This document shows, in pieces, positions 30,180-40,568 of a stretch of 64,000 nt of DNA (the stretch's first letter is position 1; each line of letters opens with the position of its first letter). The DNA is from Bacteroidota bacterium (lineage in GTDB: Bacteria; Bacteroidota; Bacteroidia; AKYH767-A; OLB10): NCBI GenBank assembly GCA_016713445.1, contig JADJPB010000001.1:496001-560000 (forward strand). Reading direction: 5' to 3'. A program made the translations under genes and the position numbers. Under the pieces are notes generated by a model. The model did no database searches. It saw only the letters and a list, made by a program, of their open reading frames with translations, and was not told where the DNA came from.

Positions 30180-30689
30180 ATGCGTAAACTATTGATTTAT
30201 AGTATGATTATGGTGGTGGCTATGATTTCGATATTCTTAGCAAACTATGCTTTAGTGCATCCCATTACGGCAAATATTGTCTCTGGATTTGCACTTTTGA
30301 TAAGTTTGTCGCACTTATTGATTGTTCTGTTTCATCCCAAAGGATGGGTGCAAAAAGAAAAGAATTTTCTTGGAATGTGGGTAGGTCCATTGCTCTATTC
30401 CTTGAATAAAATAATAAGTCCGTTCTCTATTTTAATGCTGCTGTTTGCCCAACCTATTTTATTAAGATGGATGAATACAGGTGAAAAGACAGAAAGTATC
30501 CAAACAGATTTTTCAGTTAAATGGAAATATGCTTCCTCTGAGTTGATGTGGATTTCAATTACCTATTTTATGCTTGATTTATGCAGGGAGTACACGGTAT
30601 GGCATGAATTTCAGTTTCAAACTTTACCTGCAATTCTTCTGGTTGCGGTGTCAATAAACTGGATGATCTTTTCAAGAAAGCGGGTTTAA
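30180..30689 (+). CDS. Membrane protein of unknown function (169 residues)
   Basis: Four or five hydrophobic helices are visible (LLIYSMIMVVAMISIFLANY, IVSGFALLISLSHLLIVLF, PFSILMLLFAQPILL, LPAILLVAVSINWMIF). No family was recognised. It stands alone between a divergent and a downstream gene. Confidence 0.7.
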   Translation: MRKLLIYSMIMVVAMISIFLANYALVHPITANIVSGFALLISLSHLLIVLFHPKGWVQKEKNFLGMWVGPLLYSLNKIISPFSILMLLFAQPILLRWMNTGEKTESIQTDFSVKWKYASSELMWISITYFMLDLCREYTVWHEFQFQTLPAILLVAVSINWMIFSRKRV

Positions 30690-30872
30690 AGCTTTTATGA
30701 TTAAATTATTATTAACTGTATAGACAATTTTTCCACAATTTGATTCGAAACTGTTGGTATCAATTTTTTAATTGGCAATATCTTGTACTTATTTGAGTTA
30801 AATTTGTTGAGAGACCATTTTGATATTTAGATGAATCATTAGATGAGATGAAGTTTGAGGTCAAGGATTGAT

Positions 30873-31697
30873 ATGAAAGAATCGTTTATCCACTTTTACA
30901 ATTTCAGTAAACAATTTGTTTTTCGAAGAAGAAAAGCAATTGGTGTTATTTCAGTTTTCGTTTTTATAGTCTCAATTTTGGCTCTCTATTTTGCAAATAA
31001 TAAAGTAAATCGAGATACAGATTCTTTTATTTTTAGAAATCTGAGTGACATTCCAACAGAGCGCGTAGGACTTGTTTTAGGGACAAGTCGGTATACTTCT
31101 TCTGGGAGAGCAAATCCATTTTTTTACAATCGTATACAGGCCGCGAAAACATTATATTTTTCGGGGAAGGTTCAATATTTATTATTGAGTGGCGACAATC
31201 GATATTTTAGTTATAATGAACCCCGAGAAATGCGAAAAGAATTAATGCGAATGGGTATACCCGATAGCGTTATCGTGATGGATTTTGCAGGATTTCGTAC
31301 GCTCGATTCAGTTGTCAGAGGAAAGAAAGTTTTTAAGTTGAAACGTTTCATTATTATCTCTCAAGAATTTCATGGTAGAAGAGCCGTTTTCATTGCACGC
31401 TTTCATAAGATAGATGCAATTGCTTATGTTGCCAAAGACCCGCCTTCGGAATATACATGGACGGTAGAGTTGCGAGAGTACTTTGCAAGAGTAGCTATGC
31501 TGCTCGATCTTTATTTATTTGATACAAAAACCTTACTTTTTGGGAGAGGAGAAACTGCCGGAGGGAGCTTACTAGGGGACACGATCCCGATAGCTATCGG
31601 ACGAATTAACGAATTAACGCGAAAGCGAATTAACACGAAATGCGAAAATCGAAAACGAAATCTTGTTTTAAGCGAAGTTGAAACATGGTTGTCGTGA
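30873..31697 (+). CDS. SanA/ElyC-like DUF218 membrane-anchored protein
   Basis: An N-terminal membrane anchor is followed by the DUF218 fold: VGLVLGTSRYTSSGRANPFFYNRIQAA, YLLLSGDNRYFSYNEPREM, MGIPDSVIVMDFAGFRTLDS and FIIISQEFHGRRAVFIA. SanA-type proteins affect envelope barrier function and vancomycin sensitivity. The ATG at 30873 is preferred to the TTG at 30855. The last 40 or so residues after FGRGE are encoded by palindromic and GAATTAACG-type repeat DNA, so the natural stop may have been lost by repeat insertion or indel. Confidence 0.85.
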   Translation: MKESFIHFYNFSKQFVFRRRKAIGVISVFVFIVSILALYFANNKVNRDTDSFIFRNLSDIPTERVGLVLGTSRYTSSGRANPFFYNRIQAAKTLYFSGKVQYLLLSGDNRYFSYNEPREMRKELMRMGIPDSVIVMDFAGFRTLDSVVRGKKVFKLKRFIIISQEFHGRRAVFIARFHKIDAIAYVAKDPPSEYTWTVELREYFARVAMLLDLYLFDTKTLLFGRGETAGGSLLGDTIPIAIGRINELTRKRINTKCENRKRNLVLSEVETWLS

Positions 31698-31798
31698 GAG
31701 AAGTTGTTATAAGAAGCGAACTTGCTGATAACAAATAAATTTCGCATCGCGAAGCCTCGCGACGTGTTAATTCGCTTTTCGCGTAATCGCATTTCGTT
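31580..31798. repeat. Palindromic repeat cluster
   Basis: The cluster contains CCGATAGCTATCGG (31587-31600), then CGAATTAA direct repeats, then TCGCGA-AGCC-TCGCGA (31747-31762), the reverse orientation of the element at 24315. It overlaps the 3' part of the SanA-like gene and ends at the lolD stop. Confidence 0.8.
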
Positions 31799-32479
31799 TT
31801 AATTCGTATTTCTCGTTGAAGTAATTCCAGAAATCTTCCCATCCGTCATCGTCAATTTCCGATCTGCCATACCCGCTAATTCTTCGTTGTGAGTTACAAT
31901 CACAAAAGTTTGCTGCAACTTATCTCTTAATTCAAAAAAGAGTGCATGTAACGATTTAGCATTGGCTGAATCTAAATTCCCGGATGGTTCATCGGCTAAA
32001 ATTAAATACGGATTATTCATTAGCGCTCTCGCAATGGCAATTCGCTGTTGCTCTCCACCGCTTAATTGAGAAGGTTTATGTTCGCTTCTTGCTTGCATGC
32101 CTAATATGCCTAATAATTCCATCGCTCGGTCGCTTGTTTCTTTCATGGAATCGCCATTGATTAAAGCAGGCATACATACGTTTTCTAAGGCGGTAAATTC
32201 AGGAAGCAATTGATGAAATTGAAAAATAAATCCAATATGTTTATTTCGAAATGCCGCAAGCGCCTTTCCTTTTAAATGTTGAATTTCGGTTCCTTTGATG
32301 GTAATAGTTCCTTTGTCGGGCTGATCTAAGGTGCCCAGCATGTGCAATAAAGTGCTCTTGCCTGCTCCCGAAGCACCCACAATACTAACGATTTCACCTT
32401 CCTCAATATCAAGGTCTATTCCTTTTAAAACGGTTAAATCGCCGTACGATTTTTCTAAGCCTCTTGCAATAACGAGCAT
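31799..32479 (-). CDS. lolD: ABC transporter ATP-binding protein LolD
   Basis: LolD powers release of outer-membrane lipoproteins from the inner membrane with LolC/E. The 226 residues include Walker A GASGAGKST, the Q-loop FIFQFHQLLPEFTALENV, the signature LSGGEQQRIAIARAL and Walker B LILADEPSGNLD with the LolD-typical GNLDS. The permease partners are not adjacent. A MacB-like ATPase cannot be fully excluded. Confidence 0.88.
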   Translation of the reverse strand: MLVIARGLEKSYGDLTVLKGIDLDIEEGEIVSIVGASGAGKSTLLHMLGTLDQPDKGTITIKGTEIQHLKGKALAAFRNKHIGFIFQFHQLLPEFTALENVCMPALINGDSMKETSDRAMELLGILGMQARSEHKPSQLSGGEQQRIAIARALMNNPYLILADEPSGNLDSANAKSLHALFFELRDKLQQTFVIVTHNEELAGMADRKLTMTDGKISGITSTRNTN

Positions 32480-32483
32480 GGCG

Positions 32484-32491
32484 CAAATATA
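32484..32491 (-). promoter_or_regulatory. Candidate -7 box TATATTTG of lolD
   Basis: On the minus strand this exact consensus match ends four bases before the lolD ATG, suggesting a leaderless transcript. No clear -33 element was seen. Confidence 0.4.
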
Positions 32492-32617
32492 GAAAATTCA
32501 ATGCCTCTGAGGAGTTGAAGTGGAAAGTGACTTCGTTTGGTTTTTTTAATGTAAGATGGGTTTGTCGCTTGTAGAATGATTCATTTCTAGCACAATAAAT
32601 TTATAATGAGAAAATTC

Positions 32618-32646
32618 TTGAAGTTCCCGCAATCCTCTTATTTTTG
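32618..32646 (+). promoter_or_regulatory. Promoter of the VWA-like gene (TTG-N18-TATTTTTG)
   Basis: A -33 TTG at 32618-32620 and an exact -7 box at 32639-32646 fit the consensus. The box overlaps the upstream TTG codon of the open frame, so translation must begin later; the GTG at 32653 lies six bases downstream, consistent with a leaderless message. Confidence 0.6.
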
Positions 32647-32652
32647 CAGACT

Positions 32653-34745
32653 GTGGAAATATCCTTGATTCTCTCTTACCCTTGGTGGTATTCTATTTTT
32701 TGTGTTTTATGTGGTGCAGTGTATGCATGGCTCATGTATCGGAAGGAACCACTGCTCAATGAAGTATCTTCTTGGACAGGAAGAATTTTAATCGCTTCCC
32801 GTTTTTTAATGGTGACCTTGCTTGCCTTTCTTTTATTGGGTCCCATGATTCGAACATTTAGTCGTGAAGTGGAAAAACCGATTATCGTTTTAGCGTTGGA
32901 TGATTCAAGATCCATCATCAATAGCAAAGATTCTCTTGCCCAAAAAGAAGCCATTAAATCAGATTTTAATAAACTGTTCAACGAATTGAAATCGGATTAC
33001 GATGTGCGTCAATTTTCTTTTGGAGATCATGTTTCTGAAAATATCGAATATCAATTTAAAGATCGTCTAACTAATTTTACTCAGTTCTATAGTTATTTAG
33101 ATGTGCAATTTGCAAATCGGAATGTGGGAGCTATTGTGATGGGGACCGATGGACTCTTTAACGAAGGAGCAAATCCGGTTTATGGTCCATCGAGAATTAA
33201 AGTTCCGGTTTATCCGATTGCTTTGGGTGATTCTACGGTTCGAAAGGATGTTTTAATTGCGCGTGTCAATCATAATAAGATTGCATTTTTAGGAAATAAT
33301 TTTCCATTGGAGATCTTGATCGATGCAAAGCAAGCCGCAGGGAGCAGAAGTAATTTAACGATCGAAGAAGATAGTGTAGTTATTTATAATCGATCGGTAG
33401 AGATATTTGGATCAAATTTCCATCTTACGGTACCTGCTTTTCTTGATGCGAAGTCGAAAGGGATTCATCACTATAAAGTAAAGTTGAGTCCTGTTGATGG
33501 CGAAGCTACACTCATCAACAATCAATATGATTTGTTTGTGGAAGTGGTGGAACAAAAGCAAAAAGTGTTGGTACTATTCGCTGCTCCACACCCTGATCTC
33601 GCAGTGTTGCGTCAGACCTTAGAGAGCAATCTCAATTATGAAATTTCAATTGTAAAAGTAGATGATTTCAATGGTCGTTTGAATGATTTCAATTTATTGG
33701 TGTTGCATAATATTCCATCTGCAACTGGCAATGAAACCGCGTTGTTGAGTAAAATAAATGAGTCGGGAATTAGTACTTGGACCATCTTGGGCGCTTCCAC
33801 CAACATCAAAGCATTTAACGAAGGACAATTTGGAGTTACTATTTCTCAATCGAACGGACAACTTAATGACATACAGGCATCGCCGGTCGAGAATTTCAGT
33901 TTATTCACGGTTTCAGATGAGTTAATAGAAACTATAAAAACTTGGCCGCCTTTGAAATCACCTTTTTGGAGTGTATCAGTCAAATTCGAATAATTATACG
34001 TTGCTAAATCAGAAGGTAGGTGTGGTAAGTACAACTCAACCTCTCCTACTCTTCCATGAAAATAACGGAAGAAAGCAAGCTGTACTTGCCGGAGAAGGAT
34101 TTTGGAGATGGCGGTTGTCGGATTTCAATGATCATGGAAATCATATTTTGAGTCAGGAATTCATCTTAAGTATTGTTCAGTATTTATCCGTGAAGGAAAG
34201 TCGGAGTCCGTTTAAATTCATTGCAAAAATGAATTACAAGGAGAATGAAAATTTAATTTTTTGATGCTCAACTATATAATCAAACAGAGCAGTTAGTCAA
34301 TCAACCGGATGTTTCCGTTAAAATCTATAACAAGTCAGGTAAAGAATTTCAGTTCGCGATGTCGAAGACCGACAAAGCATATACGTTGAATGCTGGAATT
34401 TTTCCGGTGGGAAATTATCGTTACAAAGCTGAAGTCAAGTTGGGCGATAAAATACTATCAAAACAAGGCGAATTCAGTGTGAGTGCGCTGCAGATCGAAA
34501 CTGCCATGACGGTAGCTGATCATTCCTTATTGCATGCGCTCTCTGCTCAAACGGGCGGCGCTGTCTATTATCCTGGACAGGTAGATGAGTTAATTAAAAA
34601 GCTCAAGTCAAACGAAAATCTAAAGAGCATTTCATTCATGCATAAAAAGCTCGAAGACTTACTCAAAGAACCCTGGTTTTTCTTTTTGCTGATAGTGCTA
34701 ATCTCATTGGAATGGTTTATTCGCAAACGCGCGGGCTCGTATTAA
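32653..34745 (+). CDS. VWA-like membrane protein of unknown function (frameshifted)
   Basis: Two N-terminal membrane helices (PWWYSIFCVLCGAVYAWLMY, ILIASRFLMVTLLAFLLLG) are followed by a von Willebrand A-like domain with a MIDAS motif, ALDDSRSI (DxSxS), and later VMGTDGLFNEG. A long beta-rich extracytoplasmic region follows, and a final helix (EPWFFFLLIVLISLEWFIRK) returns to the membrane. The pattern recalls Bacteroidota BatA/aerotolerance-like VWA proteins. The frame breaks near 33977 (one G missing) and 34262 (one T too many); corrected length is about 698 residues. The stop codon sits at the start of a heptamer array. Confidence 0.82.
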
Positions 34746-34970
34746 TTCAGAATTCAGAATTAAGAATTCAGAATTTTATTAAATAGTAATTATAGCTTCG
34801 GATATTGCTTTTTTTCATCACTAAAGACACAAGAGTTCACTAGAGTGCACTTGAGTTTGATTTCGCGTATTAGCGAATTCGTCTAAACTCATTTTTCGCA
34901 TTTCGCATCTTTCGCATTTAGTGATTATTCGTATTTCGCGTCCCCGTTTTATTTTCCGAAGCTATAAATT
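34744..34970. repeat. AATTCAG and TTTCGCA heptamer arrays
   Basis: Bases 34744-34771 hold four AATTCAG-type units starting inside the stop codon of the upstream gene. Bases near 34890-34918 hold TTTCGCA units. Words such as GCGTATTAGCGAATTCG fill the remainder. No gene was seen. Confidence 0.8.
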
Positions 34971-35805
34971 CTATAATTCCAGGTGAATTACCAACATCGG
35001 CACATCCGCCTGATACGAAACTCTTTTAGTGATGCTTGGATTGGCCATCGCTTGTAAGAATTTGCGGTGATGGGTGACCATGGCTAGACAATCGGCTTTT
35101 TGGTTTTTGAGGAAGAAGGTAATTCCGTCAGCGATATTAAGGTCGGTGCAAACGAAACCTTTCATCTTTGGATAGGATACAAATTGTTTGATACGTTTCG
35201 TTACGCGATCTAAGTCTGAATCATCGTGCACTAAATTCTTATTGTCTACATTTAGGAAAATGATTTCGGATTTAAACATTTTTGCGAGAAGAACCACTTC
35301 ATTGGAGGCAATTAGATTTTCGTCGCTGAGATCGGTGCTGAATACAATTTTCTTGAGTCCGTTGAATTTCGATTTTTGAGGGATGAGCATCAGGTTGCAG
35401 GGCGCGTCTTTAATGACTCTAGAAGCATTACTGCCAATAAAGAATCTTTGCACTTGAGTGGAAGAAGTATTCGCCATCACAATCATATCCACTTTCTTTT
35501 CAGTTGCAATTTCAATGGTTCGAGCTGAAGGTAATCCTTGTTGTAGGATCAGCTCAAAAGGTACGTCTTTTTTACGTTTTCTAAAATCTTTGAATAGAAT
35601 TTTTCAATTGCTTTAGTGCATCTTCCTTCAAGATATTGAAGTCGAGTTGTACGGTAGAAACGGAAACGTCGGTATAGATCACAGGGGTTTCGTACGCATG
35701 CATCAATAGGATTTTACTCTTATAAACTCGAGCTAGTTCAACAGCATAGCGAACAGCATTTTCTGATCCTTTACTGAAGTCGGTGGGACATAAGATGGTT
35801 TTCAT
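34971..35805 (-). CDS. Tandem-domain universal stress protein (frameshifted)
   Basis: The first UspA domain begins MKTILCPTDFSKGSENAVRYAVELA and ends with VDMIVMANTSSTQVQRFFIGSNASRVI. The second begins KKIVFSTDLSDENLIASNEVVLLA and ends with VTHHRKFLQAMANPSITKRV. Removing one T in the run near 35580 joins the halves (QRFRKRKKDVPFELI), giving about 277 residues. In the family such proteins bind ATP; the G-2x-G-9x-G motif is only partly kept. It is the last gene of a minus-strand run with DoxX, TauE and CDF genes. Confidence 0.88.
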
Positions 35806-35824
35806 GGTGTTATTTATTAATCGG

Positions 35825-36821
35825 TTAATTGATGTTTTTATTAAGCATTATGTTTTCACGGGTCCATTTGATTTGCGAAACTTGAGGTGTTTTTCGAAAA
35901 GTACAATCTTTTACTGAGCAAATATTACAAGGGATTTCCATGCAAGGATCGGTGTGAACAAATACCTCAACCTGATTTTCGACATCGAGATTCAATACTC
36001 GCTCTAACTTTTTAATTTGCTCATGCACCTCATCTAATTGATAATAGAATGGTAAAGTGAGGTGACAATCCACATGCAAATAATGACCGAACTTTTGCAA
36101 TCTCAAATTGTGAATGTCGATCCATGATTCGTCACGATACTGCTGAAGTGAAACGGTGATGCTTTCAATGGTTTCCAAATCCGCTTTGTCGAGCAAATGA
36201 TTGATGGATTCTCGTAATAATTTTATTCCACTTCCCATTATATGTAACGCTAAAAGAATGGCTAATGTTGGATCAATCCACGACCATCCGGTCATTTTAT
36301 AGGCAAAAAGTCCGATGATTAATCCGCCACTGGTAATGGCGTCGGCTTTGAAATGTTGTCCGTCGGCTTTCAAGATAGCAGAATTATTTTCTGCACCTTT
36401 CTTTCGTAAGTATCGACTCATCCAATACATACCAAGCGTAGAGACTATGGTTAGACCAATACCGATATCAATATTTTGCAATAGATGTGGATCAAAATAA
36501 TGCTGAATAGCATTTATGATAATGTAAATTCCAGTTCCAAAAATTAGCGCGCCTTCAAATCCGACTGCTAAGTATTCAATTTTTCCATGTCCATACGGAT
36601 GATCGGCATCTTTTAATTTTTGAAGCATAGAACAAGCTGTAGAGAGCGAAGAAACTTGTAGCAATATTGATAAACGACTCTAATGCATCACTGAGAATTG
36701 CTTCTGATTTCGAAAAATACCAAGCCGAAAATTTGATGAGCATGATAATTATTGAAAAGAAAAGCACCCACCGAATGGCAGAAACTTTTGACTTAATATT
36801 TACAGGTGCAGCTTTTCTCAT
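35825..36821 (-). CDS. Cation diffusion facilitator (CDF) metal transporter with Cys-rich tail (frameshifted)
   Basis: CDF proteins export divalent metals by proton exchange. Helix II has the expected site (SEAILSDALESFINI, SxxxxxDxxxS/N type) and helix V has HFKADAITSGGLIIGLF with the HxxxD site. The cytoplasmic tail (HNLRLQKFGHYLHVDCHLTLP) matches the CDF C-terminal domain, followed by an extra Cys-rich end, CMEIPCNICSVKDCTFR, which could bind metal. The break near 36610 is one extra A. The start at 36821 (MRKAAPVN) was chosen to give a normal length of about 332 residues. Confidence 0.88.
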
Positions 36822-36829
36822 TACTTTGA

Positions 36830-37546
36830 TCAATAAAGATAATGAATTATTGAAACGATGCCAATGAGTCCAATTAATATCAATACAATTTTGCGAAACA
36901 TCAGTTGACTGATTTGTTGCAGCATTCTTTTCCCTATCCATGATCCAACAAAAGATACAGCAATGAGCATCGGTATGTAAGAAAACTCTTTGGCTTGTAA
37001 ATAATCATTCCCCAAGTAAATAAAAGTTCTCGTTATATCAACTCCCATATCGATAGCCGCTGAAGTGGCTACAAATGCGCTTTTTTCCAAGTTGTATGCC
37101 GCCATCGCCGCTCCACGAACTGCACCTCCGGTTCCAATAAGTCCGGCTAAAAAACCAGCAATGCTTCCACCTGTTACTGCATTTTTGGGAGTCGGAGCAA
37201 TTTTGAGTGAAGGTCGAATTAAGAAGAGAATAGCAAAACTTAATAGAAAAATACCAAGCATTAATGAGCCATAGGTAAAGATTAAATAGACGGATGCAAA
37301 AGCGCCGATAGCGACTCCTATTATCCCGGGAATTCCAAATAGTTTGAAGATACGATAATCAATATGCTTCCAGAATAAAATGAGCTTAGCGAGATTGCTA
37401 AATACATGTAGCAACGCGGTGAGACCTAAAACGATTTTTGGTTCAAAAAAGAAAGTTGCTATTGGAACAAAGAATACCGACGATCCAAATCCGCCCACCG
37501 TTCCTATAATTTCTGAAATCAGGGCTAAAATATAGAATGTAATCAT
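36830..37546 (-). CDS. TSUP-family sulfite/organosulfonate exporter (TauE/SafE)
   Basis: The 238-residue membrane protein has the repeated glycine-rich signatures of the family: ISEIIGTVGGFGSSVFFVP near the start and AGFLAGLIGTGGAVRGAAMAA in the middle. About seven to eight helices are visible. It starts right at the end of the DoxX gene and ends nine bases before the CDF gene, so the four genes are probably co-transcribed. Confidence 0.9.
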   Translation of the reverse strand: MITFYILALISEIIGTVGGFGSSVFFVPIATFFFEPKIVLGLTALLHVFSNLAKLILFWKHIDYRIFKLFGIPGIIGVAIGAFASVYLIFTYGSLMLGIFLLSFAILFLIRPSLKIAPTPKNAVTGGSIAGFLAGLIGTGGAVRGAAMAAYNLEKSAFVATSAAIDMGVDITRTFIYLGNDYLQAKEFSYIPMLIAVSFVGSWIGKRMLQQISQLMFRKIVLILIGLIGIVSIIHYLY

Positions 37547-37973
37547 CTAGTTAATAAACATGAGAGCGTCCAGACTAAATATATCGGCTTCCGAAGGTAA
37601 AAGCAGAAGTAAGAATAGAAGAATGAGTCGCGGAAAAATATGTTTTAGGTCGAGAACGGGTGTAATCAGACCCATGCCAATCACAACTAACAACAAATCT
37701 ATTCCGAGTAAATAAATGCTCATGTATTTAAACAACCCTAAGATTAAAAATCCGCCTGCTATAAATTCTATCCAAGAGGTAAGAAAGAGGAATGCGTTTG
37801 TGAGTGCTGTAGGAAGACCAATTTTTTTGAAAAGAGGGCTCTATCGTTGCAATTACTTCATTTTTCCCAACTTTAAATATTTTATCATAACCTTGAATAA
37901 AGAAAAGAAATCCAACGATGAGTCGAGTAAGTAAACTTACAAATGCGATTGGTTCGATGAAGGGTGTGAGCAT
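37547..37973 (-). CDS. DoxX-family membrane protein (frameshifted)
   Basis: The protein begins LTRLIVGFLFFIQGYDKIFKVG, the typical DoxX helix I with GxDKxxxxG, and continues with three more helices. Removing one A from a run of seven near 37830 joins the two halves (FQKIGLPTALTNAFLFLTS). Corrected length is about 141 residues. DoxX proteins are linked to redox or sulfur stress. The stop is immediately before the TauE start. Confidence 0.82.
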
Positions 37974-38067
37974 TGTTTTTGTTAGCTATAAAATTAGTCA
38001 TTATTCGTATCCCTTGAGATGGAAAAAGTTGATTAGCATTAGAAAAAATATTGATGAATGTCATGCT

Positions 38068-39732
38068 TTATTCTCTCCATTCGAGCACTACTTTGTTTTT
38101 GCACATATCTTCTACCTCGATGTTGAATGTTTTCAATCGAAATTCAGTATGTGATTTTTTCCATCTTAACAGGCCTGACTTCGCGTCATAGCTGGCTAAA
38201 ATCCATTGTTGGTTTTCTGTTACCCGATATTTCTTAATTCCTGATTGTTTATCGGAAATTTTACAGGAATAATAGTCTTGTTGATCGATGGTATCCACGT
38301 AATGAAAGATAGGTTCAACGATTGGAGCGATGGTATCAAATCCGACGGAGTAGAGTCCTGCCTTTCGAATTCTTGCTTTTAATACATCGTTTACAATTGT
38401 ATCTGGAGAAATATATTCTTCGATATTGTTGGTTTTGCCATTGACTCGTATGAGCTGAATTTTTTCAAGTTCAATTTCGGGCGGGGATTGAAAGGGAATT
38501 TGAATTTTAGCTGTGTTATGCAAAGGAACTTTGAGTGAGTCGAGGAAAGAATAAATTCCTGATAACAATATTTTCGATTTTTTGAATCCGATTTTAGTGA
38601 GTGGTAAATCTTGGTACAAGGCGAAGACAGGAACATTTAACTTCACGCCACTCCCTCCTTTTTGCTCGAAAGGTTGGTCAAATGGAATCGCTTTTCGAAC
38701 GAGTTGCCGCGGAGAAGGGAGGCCAGGATGATATACAATTTCAAATAGCAAGGTGGTGAAGTTGCCCACATAATCGAATGCTTTTAGTTGGAAATGCATG
38801 GTATCATTCTCCTGTAATACCATCTTCCCCACCCCTGCTTCTTTATAAACGGAGAACCGATCACCTGGAAGCTTAAAAAGTTGGTGTGCCAAGCCATCTG
38901 TACCCAGCATTCCAGTAGGATGAGTATGAGCATTCACATATTTCGTTTCGTCGAAGCTGAACTGATCGTAACTAAATGAATACAGCAAAGAATCATCCTG
39001 AAAAAGTTGCATCGCATAAATACCTAGGTTGTTTTCTCCAGATGGATCTTCAACAAACAGACTCACATACACCGTATCTGCATTTACGTGGAAGAGAGGG
39101 TTGTTTGCAGAGCTTGAATCAAGAAACGTGAAAAAATCGAAACGAGGATCTTTTTTAAAAATCGATAGCACCCTGGTTCTCGGCGGAATGGAATCTTTTA
39201 TATGTGGAAAAAAAATAAATGGGTTTTTGGGAATTTGCGTTTTTCGATCGCGAATTTCAAAGTGGAGATGAGGTCCTTGACTGCCGCCGGTATTTCCGCT
39301 GATTCCTATTTCATGGCCTTGTAAAAAAGAAAACCGGCCTGAATCAGGAAACAATTCCATCTCAAAAGATTCGGCTACATATTAAGCAGAGTCTAAATAC
39401 ATCATTAACTCAGGATGAAAATGATGAAGATGCGCATAAACGGTGGTATGGGCAGATGGATGATCGAGGTAGATGACATTTCCGAATCCGACGGCGCTCA
39501 TCTTGATTCTGGAAACCCATCCGTCCGCAGCCGCTTTTACGGATCGACCTTCTTTGCCTTCGGTTTTAAAATCGAGTCCGGAGTGATAATGGTTGGATCG
39601 GAGTTCACCAAAAGTCCCCGAAAAACTTAACGGAGTATCGATTGGGAAGGCAAAATTTACCTGAGCGGATGAAAAATGCATCAAAAAGCAGCCGAAAACG
39701 AACAATATTTTAAGTTTAGACCCTTTGAGCAT
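38068..39732 (-). CDS. Secreted M23-family peptidoglycan endopeptidase, interrupted by an in-frame TAA
   Basis: The signal peptide ends FSSAQ. The LytM zinc site is complete: NHYHSGLDFK (HxxxD) near residue 50 and HLHFEI (HxH) after the interruption. Beyond the peptidase domain is a beta-rich region of about 350 residues. The halves are in one frame and are separated by TAA at 39382-39384, where CAA would read through (SAQYVAESFEMELFPDSG). Base error or a true nonsense mutation are both possible. A TAAATTTG box lies four bases before the ATG on the minus strand. Confidence 0.88.
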
Positions 39733-39935
39733 CGAACAAATTTAGTGGCTTTCAGCAGATTTCGTCCATTATATTCCATTAAAAGAAATGGATCTCTTGA
39801 AATTGTAAAGCATTAATTAGAAAATTGGCGAAAATTTATACTATACCCTACTTGACTATTGTAATTCATAATTTGTATATTCGCTTGATCTTTAAGATGA
39901 GATTATCTTTATTGATAGTTTATTTTCAGGATATT

Positions 39936-40232
39936 ATGGAATCAACAAAGGAGAAAATAGAAGCATTGGTAAAGCTCGTCAAAGAGCTAAATCAACAGCA
40001 TCAACAACTTCTCAGGCAATTGGGTGATGAAAAGAAAAAGCATCAACAAAGCTTAGTTGATAAACAAAATCTTGAAATAGAGGTTTTACAATTGAATGAA
40101 CAGGTTAAAACCATTAAATTAGCGCAGGCAATTCAAGGTAGCAACGACCAGTCTACCCATGAACTAAAAAATCAAATCAACCGTTATATACGAGAGATCG
40201 ATAAATGCCTTCAACTCATTAATAGCGATTAA
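39936..40232 (+). CDS. Small coiled-coil protein, ZapB-like by position
   Basis: The 98-residue product is almost entirely a coiled coil (KIEALVKLVKELNQQHQQLLRQL, KQNLEIEVLQLNEQVKTIKLAQ). It is encoded four bases before zapA, so a role with ZapA at the division ring is a reasonable inference, but sequence alone does not prove homology to ZapB. The ATG at 39936 was chosen because the upstream part of the frame is AT-rich leader. Confidence 0.7.
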   Translation: MESTKEKIEALVKLVKELNQQHQQLLRQLGDEKKKHQQSLVDKQNLEIEVLQLNEQVKTIKLAQAIQGSNDQSTHELKNQINRYIREIDKCLQLINSD

Positions 40233-40236
40233 TACC

Positions 40237-40539
40237 GTGAGTGATACATCTGTAAAATTACAAATTGCCAACCGCACTTACCCTTTAAAAGGGAGTGCAG
40301 AGGAATTGATATTACTGGAAAAAGCGGCAGTGATGGTAAATCAGCGCTTAAAAGAATATGAAACTGCATTTGGTGTTCGCGACTTACAAGATTTATTGGC
40401 GATGTGTGCATTGCATATGTCTGCAGAAAAATTAGGATATCAAAAAGAAATGTCAACGAACGAAGAAGAAATTAATCGGGAGTTAGATGTTTTGAGTGAT
40501 TTGATTAAATCATTCGGAAAAGAAAATAGCGTTCTTTAA
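40237..40539 (+). CDS. zapA: Cell division protein ZapA
   Basis: ZapA bundles FtsZ filaments. The 100-residue sequence VKLQIANRTYPLKGSAEEL, then EKAAVMVNQRLKEY and DLLAMCALHMSAE matches the family. The start codon is GTG at 40237. A 6S RNA gene follows, the same order as ssrS and zapA in many bacteria. Confidence 0.93.
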   Translation: MSDTSVKLQIANRTYPLKGSAEELILLEKAAVMVNQRLKEYETAFGVRDLQDLLAMCALHMSAEKLGYQKEMSTNEEEINRELDVLSDLIKSFGKENSVL

Positions 40540-40568
40540 TAAAGGGCGATACCGGAAATAATTCCGGG

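Noticed and set aside
31511..31842. Arg-rich minus-strand open frames near the SanA-like gene
   Set aside because: They are read through palindromic repeats and antisense coding sequence.
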